Below, in pieces: positions 22,060 to 33,700 of a stretch of 64,000 bases of DNA. This DNA comes from Ceratotherium simum simum (Eukaryota; Chordata; Mammalia; Perissodactyla; Rhinocerotidae). The position numbers and the translations under genes are program-made. Under the pieces are notes generated by a model. It made no database searches. It saw only the letters and a program-made list of their open reading frames with translations, and had not been told where the DNA came from. Location of the stretch: the NCBI RefSeq assembly GCF_000283155.1, contig NW_004454280.1, forward strand, positions 2,342,380 to 2,406,379, written 5' to 3'. The first letter of the stretch is position 1, and the number at the start of each line of letters is the position of its first letter.

Positions 22060-22490
22060 AGATGTTCGGGCTACCAGCCTCTGTTTTGCCTTATGAGAAG
22101 CCTGAATACATTAGCTGATGTTATACTAGTTGTTGTAATAGATAAAACTCTCACGTCCCAGTAGCTTCACATAATGAAATGTTCTCTCTCACGGTGGTAA
22201 AGCGGGGACCGAAGCTCCTTCCATCCATGGCTCCATCATCTTCAGTGCGTGGCTCCTGGGGTTACTGTGGAAGAGGAAGGAACATGGAGGTCATGGATGA
22301 GAGGTTCTTACCAGCCAGGCCTGGTGGTAGCACATATCACTTCCACCCACACCTCACTGGTGAGCTCTGAGTCATGAGATCGCCCTAACTTCGGAGAGGC
22401 CAGGAAATGCAGTCTAGCTGTTAACCCAAAAGGAAGAGGAAACATGACTGGTGACCAGGTAGGTGGTGTCAGCCACACCAAGCAAGTCAT
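22060..22490. mobile_element. Probable old interspersed repeat, family not named
   Basis: 'aatagataaaactctcacg' with 'tcccagtagcttcacat', 'ggctcctggggttactgtgg', 'aagaggaaggaac', 'ccaggcctggtggtagcac', 'atatcacttccacccacac' and 'aggaaatgcagtctagctg' resembles a repeat seen widely in placental genomes. I cannot place its class with confidence. Confidence 0.4.
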
Positions 22491-22904
22491 GAGCCCTGAT
22501 CACCTGGTCTACAAGTAGCAGACTGAGGTTGTTTCTGGAGATGAACGCCTTCTACTTAGCCATCTTCACCTTTCTCTCCTGCTCTCCTCTGTATGCTGGC
22601 CTTCATTACACAAGTTCTCTACTGTTTCTAATTTCATATTTTCCTTGACTTTTACTCCGTAGTCTACAAAAAAAAATAAGAAAAAGGAAACATTAGCTGT
22701 CAGTTGTCCAGGTGAAAGAACACATGAGAGGAGAGACGGTCAGTGATAGAGGAGAGGAAGTTGTCCTTTTGGAAGTGTCAGCATCCTCCTCCCAGCTGTA
22801 GTCAGTTCCAGTGTTTCTCCCAATGGTCCTAGGAATAGAACATTAGAACTGAAAGGACCTCAAAACAGCTGAAGCAGAGGAAAGAAGCTGCCACTGTTGT
22901 TAAT

Positions 22905-23060
22905 CCATCATGGAACCTTAGGCAACACATTGGGGCCTCCCAACTAAAAAAGTAAGATGATGCCTCAGCCCAGGTGGTCATAAAGGCTGAAGGTGATAAT
23001 GGAGACAGGTTGTCTGGCCCAGTGCCTGGAATACAGTAGCCTCAATCGGTGCTAGTTGGC
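22905..23060 (+). mobile_element. MIR SINE (sense, diverged)
   Basis: 'aaccttaggcaacacattgg', 'ggcctcccaactaaaaaag', 'gcccagtgcctggaatac' and 'agtagcctcaatcggtgct' follow the second half of MIR in sense. Confidence 0.55.
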
Positions 23061-25259
23061 TTTGAATCTGAGTCAAGTTCAATACTGTCACATTATAGAA
23101 TGTTCTGTGCCCCCAACTGGGTAGCATTAATTCAATGCATAGGCTAGGGCTAGATCTGTTAAATGACCCATGTGCTGTATGTAGGAAGCCATGGTCACCT
23201 AGAGGGATCCAGGAGCTGCCTGCAGGGAACGAGAGCAAGGCTGGGCCCACAGCTGCTTTCACCCACCTGTCTCTTATGCTAGAGCCGCCTGCTGGAGCCT
23301 CCCCTGCCACTGCTCCTGCATCCTCCCATTCTTCCCCTGTGCCACACTCAAAGCCAGGGAGGCTCCCCTGCAAGCATCACAATCCCCACCATGAAACCCA
23401 CCCCAATCGCGGATAACTTCTCAGTTGTACTTCCATTTCCTTGCTACGTGACTTTGGACATTTAATAAATGGTAGCTGTAATTTTTATTATTGAGTTTAT
23501 TATTATTTGCAGGGCATACACTTTACCACCCTCTGAGGGTCTTCACTGCCTCTGGAACATTCATACTGTCCACTACCAAGACACAAAAATGTGTCGTCTC
23601 ATGTAGGAAAGGCAAGTCAAGTAACACTTGGTGCCCTGAGTATCAGGCACTAGCCACACTTAGTGCACATGCTCTCAGACTGGCCCCTGTGGCACGTCAG
23701 GATGATTTCAAACAATTAGGAGATATCATGATAGAGGTCTCCAGTGTCCTGATGATGTGTGCAGTGACCAGGAAAAAGGGGGCCTGAAAGATGGTGACAA
23801 GATTGTAGGCTCTTGTACTGATATTTATGAACCTCTAAGGGATGAGGGGGAAGAGAAGACGTCGTGGAACTCAGGTCCAGGAGCCCAGTGCTGCCTGGGA
23901 TCACGTTGTTGAAACGTAAAGGGACATTTCTGCACAGCTCCTGCACCAGCGAGCACCAGGAGGCAGCAGCTACGGCAGCACATTCAAAGGCTCCAGGCTG
24001 TTCACGTCTGATCGCTCGCCCGTGCTTGACCCACGTCAATGACATAAGCTCTGTCACGTGTTCCCATGGTCCTTACCACTCATTCCCACCACCCCAGAGA
24101 ACACGGAATTGATTTTTCTTTCAGATTCCCATAGCATTTTTACACACCCTTATTACCATAAACAGCACATTTTTCTGTAACTGTCAGTGTCCTCGTCCCC
24201 GTCCCCACGGGGTCAGGAATCCCGTCTCCTCCTCTGTGGTAAGCAGGTGACCAATACATGTTTGTTGACTGACAACTGGCCTCTCCTGCCAGATACCTAA
24301 GTGCTCCTGACCCCTGACTCTCACTCGACATTGGATCCCATCTCTCCGCTGACCTGACTGCCAGGCACGCCAAAGCCACTCTTCTCCTAGGTCCAGCCTC
24401 GGTGTTGAGGAGGCGTGGAGCCCCGCTCTGTCATCAGGACTGTGCCGTGCTCCTGAACTCTGGGACTGCCTCCCCAAGGCCCACTTGGCCTCGCCACCTC
24501 CTCATTTGTGAGCTGCCATGGCAGGCTCGGGCCCTCCTTGTATCCCGTCTGCACAGCCTGGGCCCAGGCAGCAGGGTCTCGGGGGACAGCCAGAGGGTTT
24601 GGCATGAAGAGGGCAGGGGTCCACCGCAAGTTCCCCAGCTTAGGAATAACACCACCTGTTGTAAATCACCCACCATCGCCGCTCCTCAGTGTGTTCATCT
24701 ATAACTGGATGGAAGGACACCACCCTCAGAGCAGGCATCAGAAACGAGAGTGAAGGTGAAGGCACCTGGAAAAGCAGAGTGCTGGTCAGTTGGCTCTACT
24801 CTGGCCATGGCGGAAGGACAGAAAGCCCTTGGACGTTCTGCCTACACCAGGGTTTGGATGGTGCTGCCTCCACACGCTCCCTCCACCTGGACGACTCTGT
24901 CCAGTAAGGGTCAGCGGGCAGGATACCTCCCACGCCGACATTCCTCAGACTGCAGGAAGCCCCACCGTTGTGCCCTGCAGGGAGCAAGGGAAGGTGGAGT
25001 TGTTTCTCAGGCGTTGTCAGATAAGCGGATCAGCAAAATACAAAGTGGCAGAGAGCAGAGACTGTCAGTGTTATTTCAAGCTTGTGATCACATCTCACAT
25101 GCTCTGCTGAGCCGGTGAGAGAAGCAGCCCTGGGAACCCTGACGCTCAGCGTGGGCAGCGCTCAGCCAACCAGCCGGCAGTCCTAGTTCTGCTGCACTCA
25201 CTCGCCAGTGAATCTGACCTCCCCTCAGGGAGGCCATCGCTGGCCTTAGTGTCCTTCAG
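23061..25259. other. About 2.2 kb without a recognised element
   Basis: GC-moderate DNA with many overlapping short open frames on both strands, notably 24180-25120, and no recognisable product. A possible decayed L2 3' end near 24180-24290 is too weak to call. Confidence 0.45.
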
Positions 25260-25390
25260 CTCCTGCTGCTCGTCCGTTCAAGTCAACATTTACTGAACAC
25301 TTACCAAGGCCAAGCAGTACACGGATCCCTCTGGGAGCCACAGAGAAGAAACACCCACCATCCCTGCACTCAATGACCTCCCGGTCAGAA
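25260..25390 (-). mobile_element. L2 LINE 3' end fragment (antisense)
   Basis: 'gttcaagtcaacatttactg', 'aacacttaccaaggccaagc' and 'catccctgcactcaatgac' are an antisense L2 terminus with decay. Confidence 0.6.
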
Positions 25391-25394
25391 GCTG

Positions 25395-25795
25395 ACACTT
25401 CCAGCAGGTCACTCTCCTGCTCAAGAACTGGCAATAGCTCCCTATAGCTTTGGTATCAAGAACAAACTCCTTGGCCTGACTTTCAAGTACCCACCCCAAC
25501 CTAGGTCTCCCTTATCTTGCTAACTGCAGCATAAACCCTCCATCCCTGCAGGTAAATGTCCTAATTGTGCCAGACCCTTCCTGTCTTCTCCAGTCAGGCT
25601 GTAACTTCTTATCTAAACCCTTCAAGACCGAGCTCAAATTCCACAAGCCCTATGTGATCTCTTTCTTTTCTAAACTCCATTTCACCCATAGTAAGCCATC
25701 GTCTTGCACTAAATTATTCTCCAATTGCTTCACACAGTCTCTCTCTCTTTCTCTCTCACTAGATTATAAGGTTCTGAAGAGCAGGGTCTATTCAA
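25395..25795 (+). mobile_element. L2/CR1-like LINE fragment (sense)
   Basis: 'aggtcactctcctgctcaag' and 'aacaaactccttggcctgac' parallel the L2 'cactcccctgcttaaaa' and 'ccaaactccttagcatgg' segments. 'ttcaagaccgagctcaaatt' and 'ctagattataaggttctgaa' are the downstream landmarks. A CT-rich run occupies 25738-25760. An ERE SINE inserted at its end. Confidence 0.6.
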
Positions 25796-25809
25796 TTAAG
25801 CTCAATTCA
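25796..25809. repeat. Target-site duplication of ERE copy 1 (left)
   Basis: TTAAGCTCAATTCA is repeated exactly at 26055-26068. Confidence 0.95.
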
Positions 25810-26054
25810 GGGCCGGCCCCATGGCCTGGTGGTTAAGTGCACACTCCGCTGCTGGCGACCCAGGTTCGGATCCTAGGTGCGCACCGACGCACAGCTCGTC
25901 AGGCCATGCTGAGGCAGCATCCCATATAAAGTCGAGGAAGATGGGCATGGATGTTAGCCCAGGGCCAGTCTTCCTCAGCAAAAAGAGGAAGATTGGCATG
26001 GATGTTAGCTCACAGCTGATCTTCCTCACACACACACACTAAATAAATAAAACT
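25810..26054 (+). mobile_element. ERE SINE (perissodactyl tRNA-derived), copy 1
   Basis: It starts GGGCCGGCCCCATGGCCTGG. There is an A-box-like TGGCCTGGTGG and an intact B-box GGTTCGGATCC at 25863-25873. Two tandem tail modules follow, each bounded by inverted GAGGAAGAT/ATCTTCCTC-type arms, and it ends with (CA)n and AAATAAATAAA. An exact 14-bp target duplication, TTAAGCTCAATTCA, flanks it (25796-25809, 26055-26068). tRNA-like heads of this family provide an internal pol III promoter; mobilisation is by L1 machinery. Well preserved, so lineage-specific. Confidence 0.97.
25863..25873 (+). promoter_or_regulatory. Pol III B-box in ERE copy 1
   Basis: GGTTCGGATCC fits the tRNA B-box consensus GGTTCGANTCC with one difference. 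Confidence 0.7.
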
Positions 26055-26068
26055 TTAAGCTCAATTCA

Positions 26069-28334
26069 ACATATATTTATTGAACACCTATCATTCTCCC
26101 CTGCCCATGTTTGTGATGTGTTGACTGACAGGTTGGTGCAGGCTCTGGATCCTCCAGGTGGATGGGCAGCTTTCATGACAGATAGTTTAAGCTACAACCT
26201 TATGCAAACCTCAACATTGTGCCCTTTCTTTGTTGACCTCAGGGCATCCCGGAAATAAGATGAAACTACAACTCATCCTCAGAGCCACCTTGAGAAAGAG
26301 GAAACCATTTGTGCTCCCCTTGTAAGGCCAAGCATCCTGAGGATCACACCTGAACACAGCAGTGCCCAGGTGTGGCGATGCCCGCCTCACCTGCCAGGAC
26401 CTCGGCAGAGGAATCCGAGGCCCCGGAGCTGGGTCTCCCTCTGGGCAGGGGGCAAGCCCCAGATGGGGGGCAGCCTTCTACGTGCAGACTGCCTTGTCCT
26501 CTCCTGCTGCCTTGAAGCCGTGGCAGACCCACCCCATTTTCTAAGACAGATGCCTGCCTCAGGTCCTACCTATGTGTTGGTTCTCTGCCTCTTCTCTCAA
26601 CGCCCTACCCCTAACCCTTCCTTCCACAGGAGAAATGCTGGGAGACAGGGTGGCCAGCTGGATGGCAGGCTGCTTACTTTTTTTGTATGTTTGACTATTG
26701 CCATCTAGTGGCCGTGTGGAACAAACCAAACTCCCTGCCCATTCCTGAAAATGCCACTTTCCCTTTCTTTTGGAAGAGGAGGAGTCAAGAGCTCTTTTTC
26801 AACCCCAAAAGGTCCTAAACTCTACACTCAAAAACTGCCAGGAGCTTCAGTATTCTCAGGAAATTACGTGAACACCTGCCACCTGTAGCCGTTAGGATCA
26901 GGGCCCTCCCTGCAGATCACAGCCTGGGCAGAAAGGCTTTCTCTAAGCCCAGGAGGAGTTGCAAGAAAGGAGAGGGAAGCAGGGAGAGACAGGGAAGGAA
27001 GAGGCGGAGCAGGAGGAGAGGAAGAAGGATGGAGAAAGATCAGGGAGTATCTGCCAACCCTGCTGAGCAGCCACAGACAGACAGGATGAGCCATGCCAAC
27101 ACTAGGCTGACGAGAGCAGGGTGCACCAGGGCTGGCCGGCCCCAGCCCCCACGGTAGCTGAACTGCCTGCTGGATCCAAGTGAGGAGAGTGAGCCTTCAC
27201 GGGGCTCTGGCCTGAAAGACAGCATGACGCCGTGAGGGCTCTCCTTCACTTGGCGCATGGGTGGAGCTCCACTTTCATCAAGTAAACATTCGGGGGTCAC
27301 AGGGGTGCTGGCCACCTGCAGAGTTGACCTGCTCCCGGGGGCAGCACACCTTCTCTGTTAGTGACAGCAGTCCATCCCTGACTCCACCCTCCATCTTTCT
27401 ATCATCAAAGCAGCTCTCAGGGGACAAAACATCCACCCAGGCTGAAAGCAAGGCCTACAGGACCCTGGCAGCCCCCCAGGGAGTGGTGGGCTTCAACTCC
27501 TAGCCAGCCCGTCCCCTCCCCTCATGCCTGCTGCTGCAACCTCTCCTCTCCCCACCCCTGCCTTCAAGCCTCCCAGCTCCATTTGGAAGAAATATCTTCC
27601 TGCTGGAGGAAATAAAAGTGAAAATACAGGCAGGGTGGTACCCCTTGCCTCATTCCCCTAGAAAGGCTGCCAGTCCCCACTCCCTACCCAGGAGGCCACT
27701 GCCTTCAGGGAGACGCGTTGAGGTGATGAGGAGACCTATTAAGCAAATTCATTATGACTATTTCACATTAGATTCCATTTTTTTCCCTTTGATGCCAACA
27801 CAACTAATAAAAATGCACTTTATCTTCTTGGATTTATGGGCTCGTAAAGCTGCTTCATGTACCTCAGGGAACTGGGATTAAAGGAGAATTAAACATCTCC
27901 CGTGTGAAGCCTGCTCAGGTAAGGGGGTGGGGGCAGGAACCAAAGTGGGGGCGGGGAGGAGAGGAGTGATTCAAGGACAAGAAATAAACTGAAGTAAAAA
28001 CCTGGCAAAAATATGGCTTTAATACATTGTAAAAGAATAAAAACCTCATAAAAAGTTATCACCAGACATGAGGAGTTCGTAATGTTGCCCATTGTGGATT
28101 CTGGGAGGAACTTTCGGGGAGATGAGAGTCATTAAGTAAAAGTGAGCCCAAGCCAGCCGGGAGAGCAGGACGGAGGCATGATGCAGCCAGACACAGGGCG
28201 CCAGAGAAGCTGCTGCTCGAACGTAATGGGGGCCTGCCGCACGCTGGTCCTGTGACAGGGGAAAGTCCTTCCCACAGGGGTCAGCGGGGAGGCTGGGCCC
28301 AGGGGCTGGAGAGGAGGGAGCGAGGCCCGGCTTT
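26069..28334. other. About 2.3 kb, mainly without recognised elements
   Basis: The first 30 bases ('catatatttattgaacacct') are an antisense L2-type tail adjoining the ERE. The rest shows no repeat family. 26930-27030 is purine-rich (GGAGG/GAAGG). 27560-27900 is an A/T-rich block of the kind seen in conserved non-coding elements. No coding exon is supported. Confidence 0.4.
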
Positions 28335-28490
28335 TGCCAACAGCCGTGAGACTCCGGATGAATCACTTAATCTCCCAGTTTCTTATTTTCTTCCCTGTTA
28401 ACCAGGAACAAAACCTGGCTACCCTCTTCCCAAAGTCGTTGCAAGAACCAAACAGAGCAGGGCAAGGCATATGAAGGAGCTTCCTTAGAT
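28335..28490 (+). mobile_element. MIR SINE (sense, diverged)
   Basis: 'gtgagactccggatgaatca', 'cttaatctcccagtttctt', 'gtcgttgcaagaaccaaac' and 'gcaaggcatatgaaggagc' match sense MIR order. Confidence 0.65.
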
Positions 28491-28499
28491 TCAAACCAG

Positions 28500-29260
28500 A
28501 AATTCGGAAGCCATTCTTGCCATATCCTTTACTTCATGACTAAATCCAGGCCATCACCAATTTTATCATTTCTACGTCAAAAGGATCTCTCTTTCTTCTC
28601 CTTTTCTCCATCTCCAGCTCTCAGGTGCAAACCCCTGTTATTTCTCACCTAGACTACTGCAATATCTTCCTTGTTTGCATCTTCCGCATTCATTCTCCAC
28701 ACAGCGGCAGGAATGATCTTATACAAGTGTAAATCAGATTATGGCATTCCCTGCTTAACACTCTTCAGGGGCTTCCCGTTGAATTAAGAACAGAATTCAG
28801 AATCCTTAACCTGATCTAGAAGGCCTCATCTAGCCAGGCCTGTGTTCCACTGTACCTGGCCTTCTTTCGGTCCCTCTGCCATGCCGAGCTTTGTCCTGCC
28901 TCTGGGCCTTTTGCACACGCCCCCATCTTTGGTTCAAGAGTTCTCCCTGATGACTCTGCATGGTTACCTGCCTCTGTGTATTAATCTCAACTCAAGTGTA
29001 GCTTAGACTTCCACCAAATATAAGCCACCTGTGTTCTGACTCGAAGCTTTCCTACATCACAAACGATGTACAACCTACACCACAATTTGAGTTATATATT
29101 GATGTGCGTATTTTAATTTAATATCTGACTCTCCTGCTAAATTATAACTTTTTGAGGGCAAAGAGTATGCCTATTTGTTATTCATTACATCCCTAGAACT
29201 TAGCACACAGCCCAGATCATGGTTAGCCCTCAGTCAGTATTCACTGAGCAAAAGAAAAGA
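28500..29260 (+). mobile_element. L2 LINE (sense, ~760 bp of 3' region)
   Basis: 'ctcacctagactactgcaat', 'attctccacacagcggcagg' and 'aatgatcttatacaagtg' begin the L2 series. 'ttcaggggcttcccgttgaa', 'cttaacctgatctagaaggc', 'ctgcctctgggccttttgca' and 'catccctagaacttagcaca' follow in L2 order, through to the 3' end. Confidence 0.85.
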
Positions 29261-30194
29261 ACCTTCAATTACCACTAAATAGAGGTTCAGGGCTTCCCAT
29301 GGTTGGAGTAGAAGGCGAGAGAGAATTTGGGAGAAGGCATGGAAGAACCTTCTGGGTAAGAGAAAGACAGGAGATACAGAAGAGGAGGTTAGGAACGACA
29401 CAGAGACAGGTGGTCAAGGCACAGTTGTCTTTTTCTCAGGACTTTTTCGTCTCCTCATTGCCGTATTTAATTCAATTCATCACTGAGTGTAGAATGCCTA
29501 CGATATGCAAGACTTTTCATTCAATGAGGTTGGGAATCCCAGCAGAATTGGACATTGGCCCTGTCTTCCAATCAAGGTAAGAGACCTGGAGCCAGGGACC
29601 CAGAGACAAGGCACTGGACATCACCAAGCATAGGACACAAGCATCTTGAGTCCTGGGACTTTGTCCTGACTGCAGGAAGAGCCAGACTGGCCATCTTGCA
29701 AGGCCTTATGGGTAGCCATCTTTGATGAGGTCCTGACAGCTCTGGATCTCGTCTTCAGCTTTGCAGGGAAAAGAATTTATTTACCACCAGTGAACAGGGC
29801 TGACTTATCCTAATCAAACCTACTAAAAGCCTATAAGTAAAGCAGAACACCACTTTACTTATTTACGCTAGGGAAACACAATTTCCACTGAGAGGGCTCC
29901 TTTCCTGGTGTCAGGGCTTACGTGAATGTTCCTCCACGTCTACAGCGACCCTCCACCAGCTGTATTGCATGCTGAATTATTCTCAGACCCTGTCATGTGC
30001 CACTCTTACATTTGCCTCTTCCCTTGGGCCTTTACTTAGGTTATTCGCAATATCTGAACCACTCCGCCCCCTTTCCCCCATGTGATGATGTCATGTCTCA
30101 GTCCAGGCCACTTGCTCTCAAATCTCTTCTCTGGCTTATAGACCAGGTTAGGTCTGCCTGCTAAACGTTGTTATAGTTTCTAACATTTCTGCTC
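29261..30194. other. No recognised feature
   Basis: Single-copy-looking DNA. The 93-codon frame at 29299-29580 begins in a purine-rich stretch and has no recognisable domain. Confidence 0.45.
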
Positions 30195-30400
30195 ATCGCT
30201 CATCCAACTAATGTTTATCTATACTGATTTGAGCTACTATGTGCCAAGCATTGTTCTGGGTATTGGGGATACATCAGTAAACAAAATAGACGAAAATCCC
30301 TGAGCTTTTGGGGCATGAAGGTTACATGCACACACAGACAGACATGAATGGATTGTCAGCTCCTCAGGCACATTAAAGTGCGTTACAGTTCTTGGTGTGC
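30195..30400 (-). mobile_element. L2 LINE 3' end (antisense)
   Basis: 'catccaactaatgtttatct', 'gagctactatgtgccaagc', 'attgttctgggtattgggga', 'tacatcagtaaacaaaatag' and 'aaaatccctgagcttttggg' form a textbook antisense L2 terminus. Confidence 0.88.
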
Positions 30401-30427
30401 GCTAACTTATTCCTCCCTCCACTTGTA

Positions 30428-31140
30428 AAACGGGTACTTCTTGCACATCCGTTCTGGGCTCAGGCACTACGCTAAGCTCTAGGGTGCTATCGTCATAACA
30501 AGTACGTGTGTCCCTGCCTGATGTATCATAGGATGTAACATATGAGCTATCATAGGATGTAAGGGGAGTGAGTAACGTTGAAATGAAATGAAAACACCAA
30601 ACAAACGCCAGGTGCTACGAAGGGAATGAGTAGAGTGCTTGAAGGGAAAGTCACAGGGGTGGGTCCAGTAGAAACTGTGTGGTCAGGGAAGACTTCTCCG
30701 AATTTACATTTACGTTCTCGAAATTACATTTAGGATGAGATTAGAAGGATGATTAGAAGATTAGAAAGATGAGAAGGAGCCAGCCAAAGTGAGCTGGCTC
30801 CTTCCCCCCAAAGTGAGGGGAAGAACATTGTGGGCAGAGGGAACAGCATGTATGCAAAGGTCCTGAGACAGGAAAAGTGGGCACATATATGGGACTGAAA
30901 GAAGGGCAGTTTGGCTAAAATAGTGAGTGAGAGGGAATGTGGTAGGAAATAAGGTTGGAGAGGTAGCCAGGGCCAGCTCCACAAGGGCCTCTGGGTCATA
31001 GTAAAGATTTTTTATTTTATCCTAAGTGCAAAGGGAAGCCACTGAGATGTTTTAAGCAGTGGCTATGAGGTGTTTTAGGGCAAAAGTAGAAATGGGGAAA
31101 CCAATTAGAAGGCTTTTGCAGCAGGTCAGAGGTGACAATG
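30428..31140 (-). mobile_element. L2 LINE (antisense, ~700 bp)
   Basis: A second antisense terminus ('gggctcaggcactacgctaa') leads into 'gtggtcagggaagacttctc', 'cagagggaacagcatgtatg', 'caaaggtcctgagacagga', 'gggaagccactgagatgttt' and 'aattagaaggcttttgcagc'. This is long collinear antisense L2. A local hairpin (30773-30804) lies within it. Confidence 0.88.
30773..30804. repeat. Perfect 12-bp inverted repeat with 8-nt loop
   Basis: Arms GAAGGAGCCAGC (30773-30784) and GCTGGCTCCTTC (30793-30804) are exact reverse complements around CAAAGTGA. The loop-proximal CCAAAGTGAG recurs at 30808-30817. It is private to this L2 copy. Confidence 0.9.
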
Positions 31141-31749
31141 TCTTGGACTCAGTGATGGTGTTGGAGATGGGGTGTCTTTTCGGAGAGTGAATCCACGTGC
31201 TGTGGGACTCCTCAGACGTGGCGTTTGACTGTCTTACACAGTGAATGTATAATACGGAAGATTCAACAGCCTTTACTTCCCCCATGCACATCAGTGTTTG
31301 TAGACACCCATAATAGTTCTTCCCAGTGTTCCCCCTTATTCATCTTGTAGCTTTTTATATTCATGTTCTTCTGCCAAAAAGTTATTAGTGATCCAACGTG
31401 CTTTGAAAACTAGTGGGTACATGTCCTCTTTGTGTTGACTCCAGCTTTGTTCTAAGTAGTTTTGAAATTCCCTAACAAACTTCCTCGCATTGAAGCCTTA
31501 CTGTCTTTATCACAACCCCTAAAGGTGTTGTCTTTAAGTGGATGGGAGCAGTGTGCTCTGAGAGACCTTGGGAACCAGAGCCTTGGGACAATGTTGCTTT
31601 GAAGAATGATTCAAAAGGAAGGAAAGACTGGATTCAGAGCAGAGACTGGGCTCCTGGTCCTAGCTCAGTCTCTGAGACCCTGCATGATCTGGGACAAGTA
31701 ACACACCCCCTGATGGAGCCAGGCAGGTCTCCATCCTTCCTGGGGCTTT
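31141..31749. other. No recognised feature
   Basis: Mixed single-copy-looking DNA without a repeat family or gene I can name. Confidence 0.45.
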
Positions 31750-31865
31750 CCTTCATCCAGCACAATTATTGAGGACCTATTACGTGCCAGATGCTTTCCA
31801 GGTGCTAGCAATGCAATGATAAATGACAAAGACAGCACCTTTGTGGACGAAATGCTTTGAGAGGC
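31750..31865 (-). mobile_element. L2 LINE 3' end fragment (antisense)
   Basis: 'cacaattattgaggacctat', 'tacgtgccagatgctttcca' and 'ggtgctagcaatgcaatgat' are antisense L2. Confidence 0.75.
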
Positions 31866-32889
31866 TAAAAAGTTATAAATATGAGGCGCCTTTGGAGCAA
31901 GCTCAAGCATGAGGGAGGCAGGGACAGTCCGAGGTTTTGGGACCCGGGTCTCAGGTCTCCAGGAAGCGCTCATCTGTGAGTTACTGACCGCCCACTTGAC
32001 TTGTCCTCATCCCCTCACAGAGGGATCACGGCTTCGAGGAAGATGTCTTGGCGATCAGCTCATGCATGATTTACAAGTCTATGGTTCTGGAGGCATCTGA
32101 ACGACGGGCATAGATCTCAGTAATTAATCCTAGGAGGTCCCTAATGACAGAGGAGATTGTGCTGTGTGCAAGTTGCTTTAATACTAAACAGCTTGTGTTA
32201 TCTAACAAATGAGAACATTTCACACCCAATAAACGTCACTTTTGATAAGTGCTCCTGGTGGTCATAAATCTGACAAATAACACACTTGCAGGATCTCACC
32301 ACACTCGCCCTTCCCTGCCCATCTTCTGCAGGATTCTCTCACTCTCTGTGTGCTTTGAGAAAGCCCACCTCTGTCCCCACGGTAACCCTGAGGCTCTGCA
32401 TGGGGGAGACTCGCAGCCAGCCTCTCCATCATGGCAACACCACAGCACCTGCATCCAAGTGGAAGCTTTTCAGTTGCCAGGCAAATTTGGGCCATTTTAA
32501 GTGCAAAAGTGGATAATTCAAACAGATAAATAAAGCAAAACAAACCAAAACAAAAAGCCCATGTCCCTGCTTTCTTCTCGGTTCTCTTATTTAGGACACA
32601 TCAGAGACTGTTGGGAGTTGGCTGAAATGATAAAAATCACCCCCAGCTCATCATCAAAAAGCATTTAAGTGATTAAATGTGTTTTATGGAATCAAGGAAA
32701 CTGCAGAGATCCAATCTTTCCCCTCTGGGCTAACAGTGGATCTACCCCATTTGCTAAGTAGAGAAGACTCTTATCTGGTACATCACTGCCTCTCAATTAC
32801 ACGAATCGGCCCGGATGACCAGCGAAGGACAGAGGGTTCTGGATTCCCTCACTCTGGGATGAAGGCAGCAGCCAAATTACACTGAAACA
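31866..32889. other. About 1 kb without a recognised element
   Basis: The stretch 32100-32260 is A/T-rich with TAATTAATCCTAGG and CAATAAACGTCAC-like motifs. An A-rich run lies at 32520-32560. No gene or repeat is recognised. Confidence 0.4.
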
Positions 32890-33315
32890 GAACAGAACTG
32901 TTAAAAGATAAGGGTCCTGTATGACTCAAATTATGTGATGATCTGGAAAAGGTACAACTATGAAGACAGTAACGAGATCAGTGGTTGCCAGGGGTCAGGG
33001 GAGGGAGAGGTGAACAGGTGAAGCACAGGGGGGTTTAGAGCAGTGAAACTCTTCTGTGTGATGCTCTAATGGTGGATATATGTCATCATACATCTGTCCA
33101 AACCCATAGAATATACAGCTCAAAGAGTGAACCCTAATGTGAACTATGGACTTTAGTTAATCACAATATATCAATATTGACTCATCAATTGTAGTAAATG
33201 CACCACACTAATGCAAGATGTTAATAATAAGGGAAATTTGGGGGTGAGGGCAAGGGGAATGTGTGGGAACTCTCTGTATTTTCTACTCAATTTTTCTGTA
33301 AACCTAAAACTGGCT
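32890..33315 (+). mobile_element. L1M LINE 3' end (sense)
   Basis: 'gatctggaaaaggtacaact' leads to 'gatcagtggttgccagggg', 'ttagagcagtgaaactcttc', 'gtccaaacccatagaatata' and 'gagtgaaccctaatgtgaac'. It ends with 'tttctgtaaacctaaaactg', the 3' UTR of mid-age L1M (L1MB/MC-like) elements. 5'-truncated; the poly(A) is lost. Confidence 0.85.
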
Positions 33316-33389
33316 TTTGGCAGGTGATCTCCCAACCCCCCAACCACTTTCTTCACTTCCTCCTTCCACCTGCATCTTCACACCTTGGT

Positions 33390-33535
33390 GTTGTCTTCTC
33401 CCGCTGGAGTGCGAGCTCTGTGACAGAAAGTAGACCGGGTCTATTTTGCTACCGGCTGTATCCCTCGAGTCTGGAACTGTGTCTGGAGAAGGGTAGACAC
33501 TCAGCAAATAAGTGCAGAATTAATAAATGAGTGAG
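33390..33535 (+). mobile_element. L2 LINE 3' end (sense)
   Basis: 'cgctggagtgcgagctctgt', 'ttttgctaccggctgtatcc', 'gagaagggtagacactcagc' and 'gaattaataaatgagtg' are a sense L2 terminus. Confidence 0.75.
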
Positions 33536-33559
33536 TATAATCACACTTCCCCCACTCAC

Positions 33560-33700
33560 TAATTATCTCTCAAGTCCTTCCGATACACTATCCCAGGAGC
33601 TGTGGACAAAGGGAATATTTACAAAACACGGTCTCTACCTTTAAGGGGCATATAGTCTATTGGAAAGAAATCGCCTGATTTGTTAATTTACAAATTTGTT
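33560..33700 (-). mobile_element. Possible L2 fragment (antisense)
   Basis: 'ccgatacactatcccaggag' and 'ctctacctttaaggggcata' followed by 'tagtctattgg' resemble a decayed antisense L2 3' end next to the sense one. Weak call. Confidence 0.45.
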
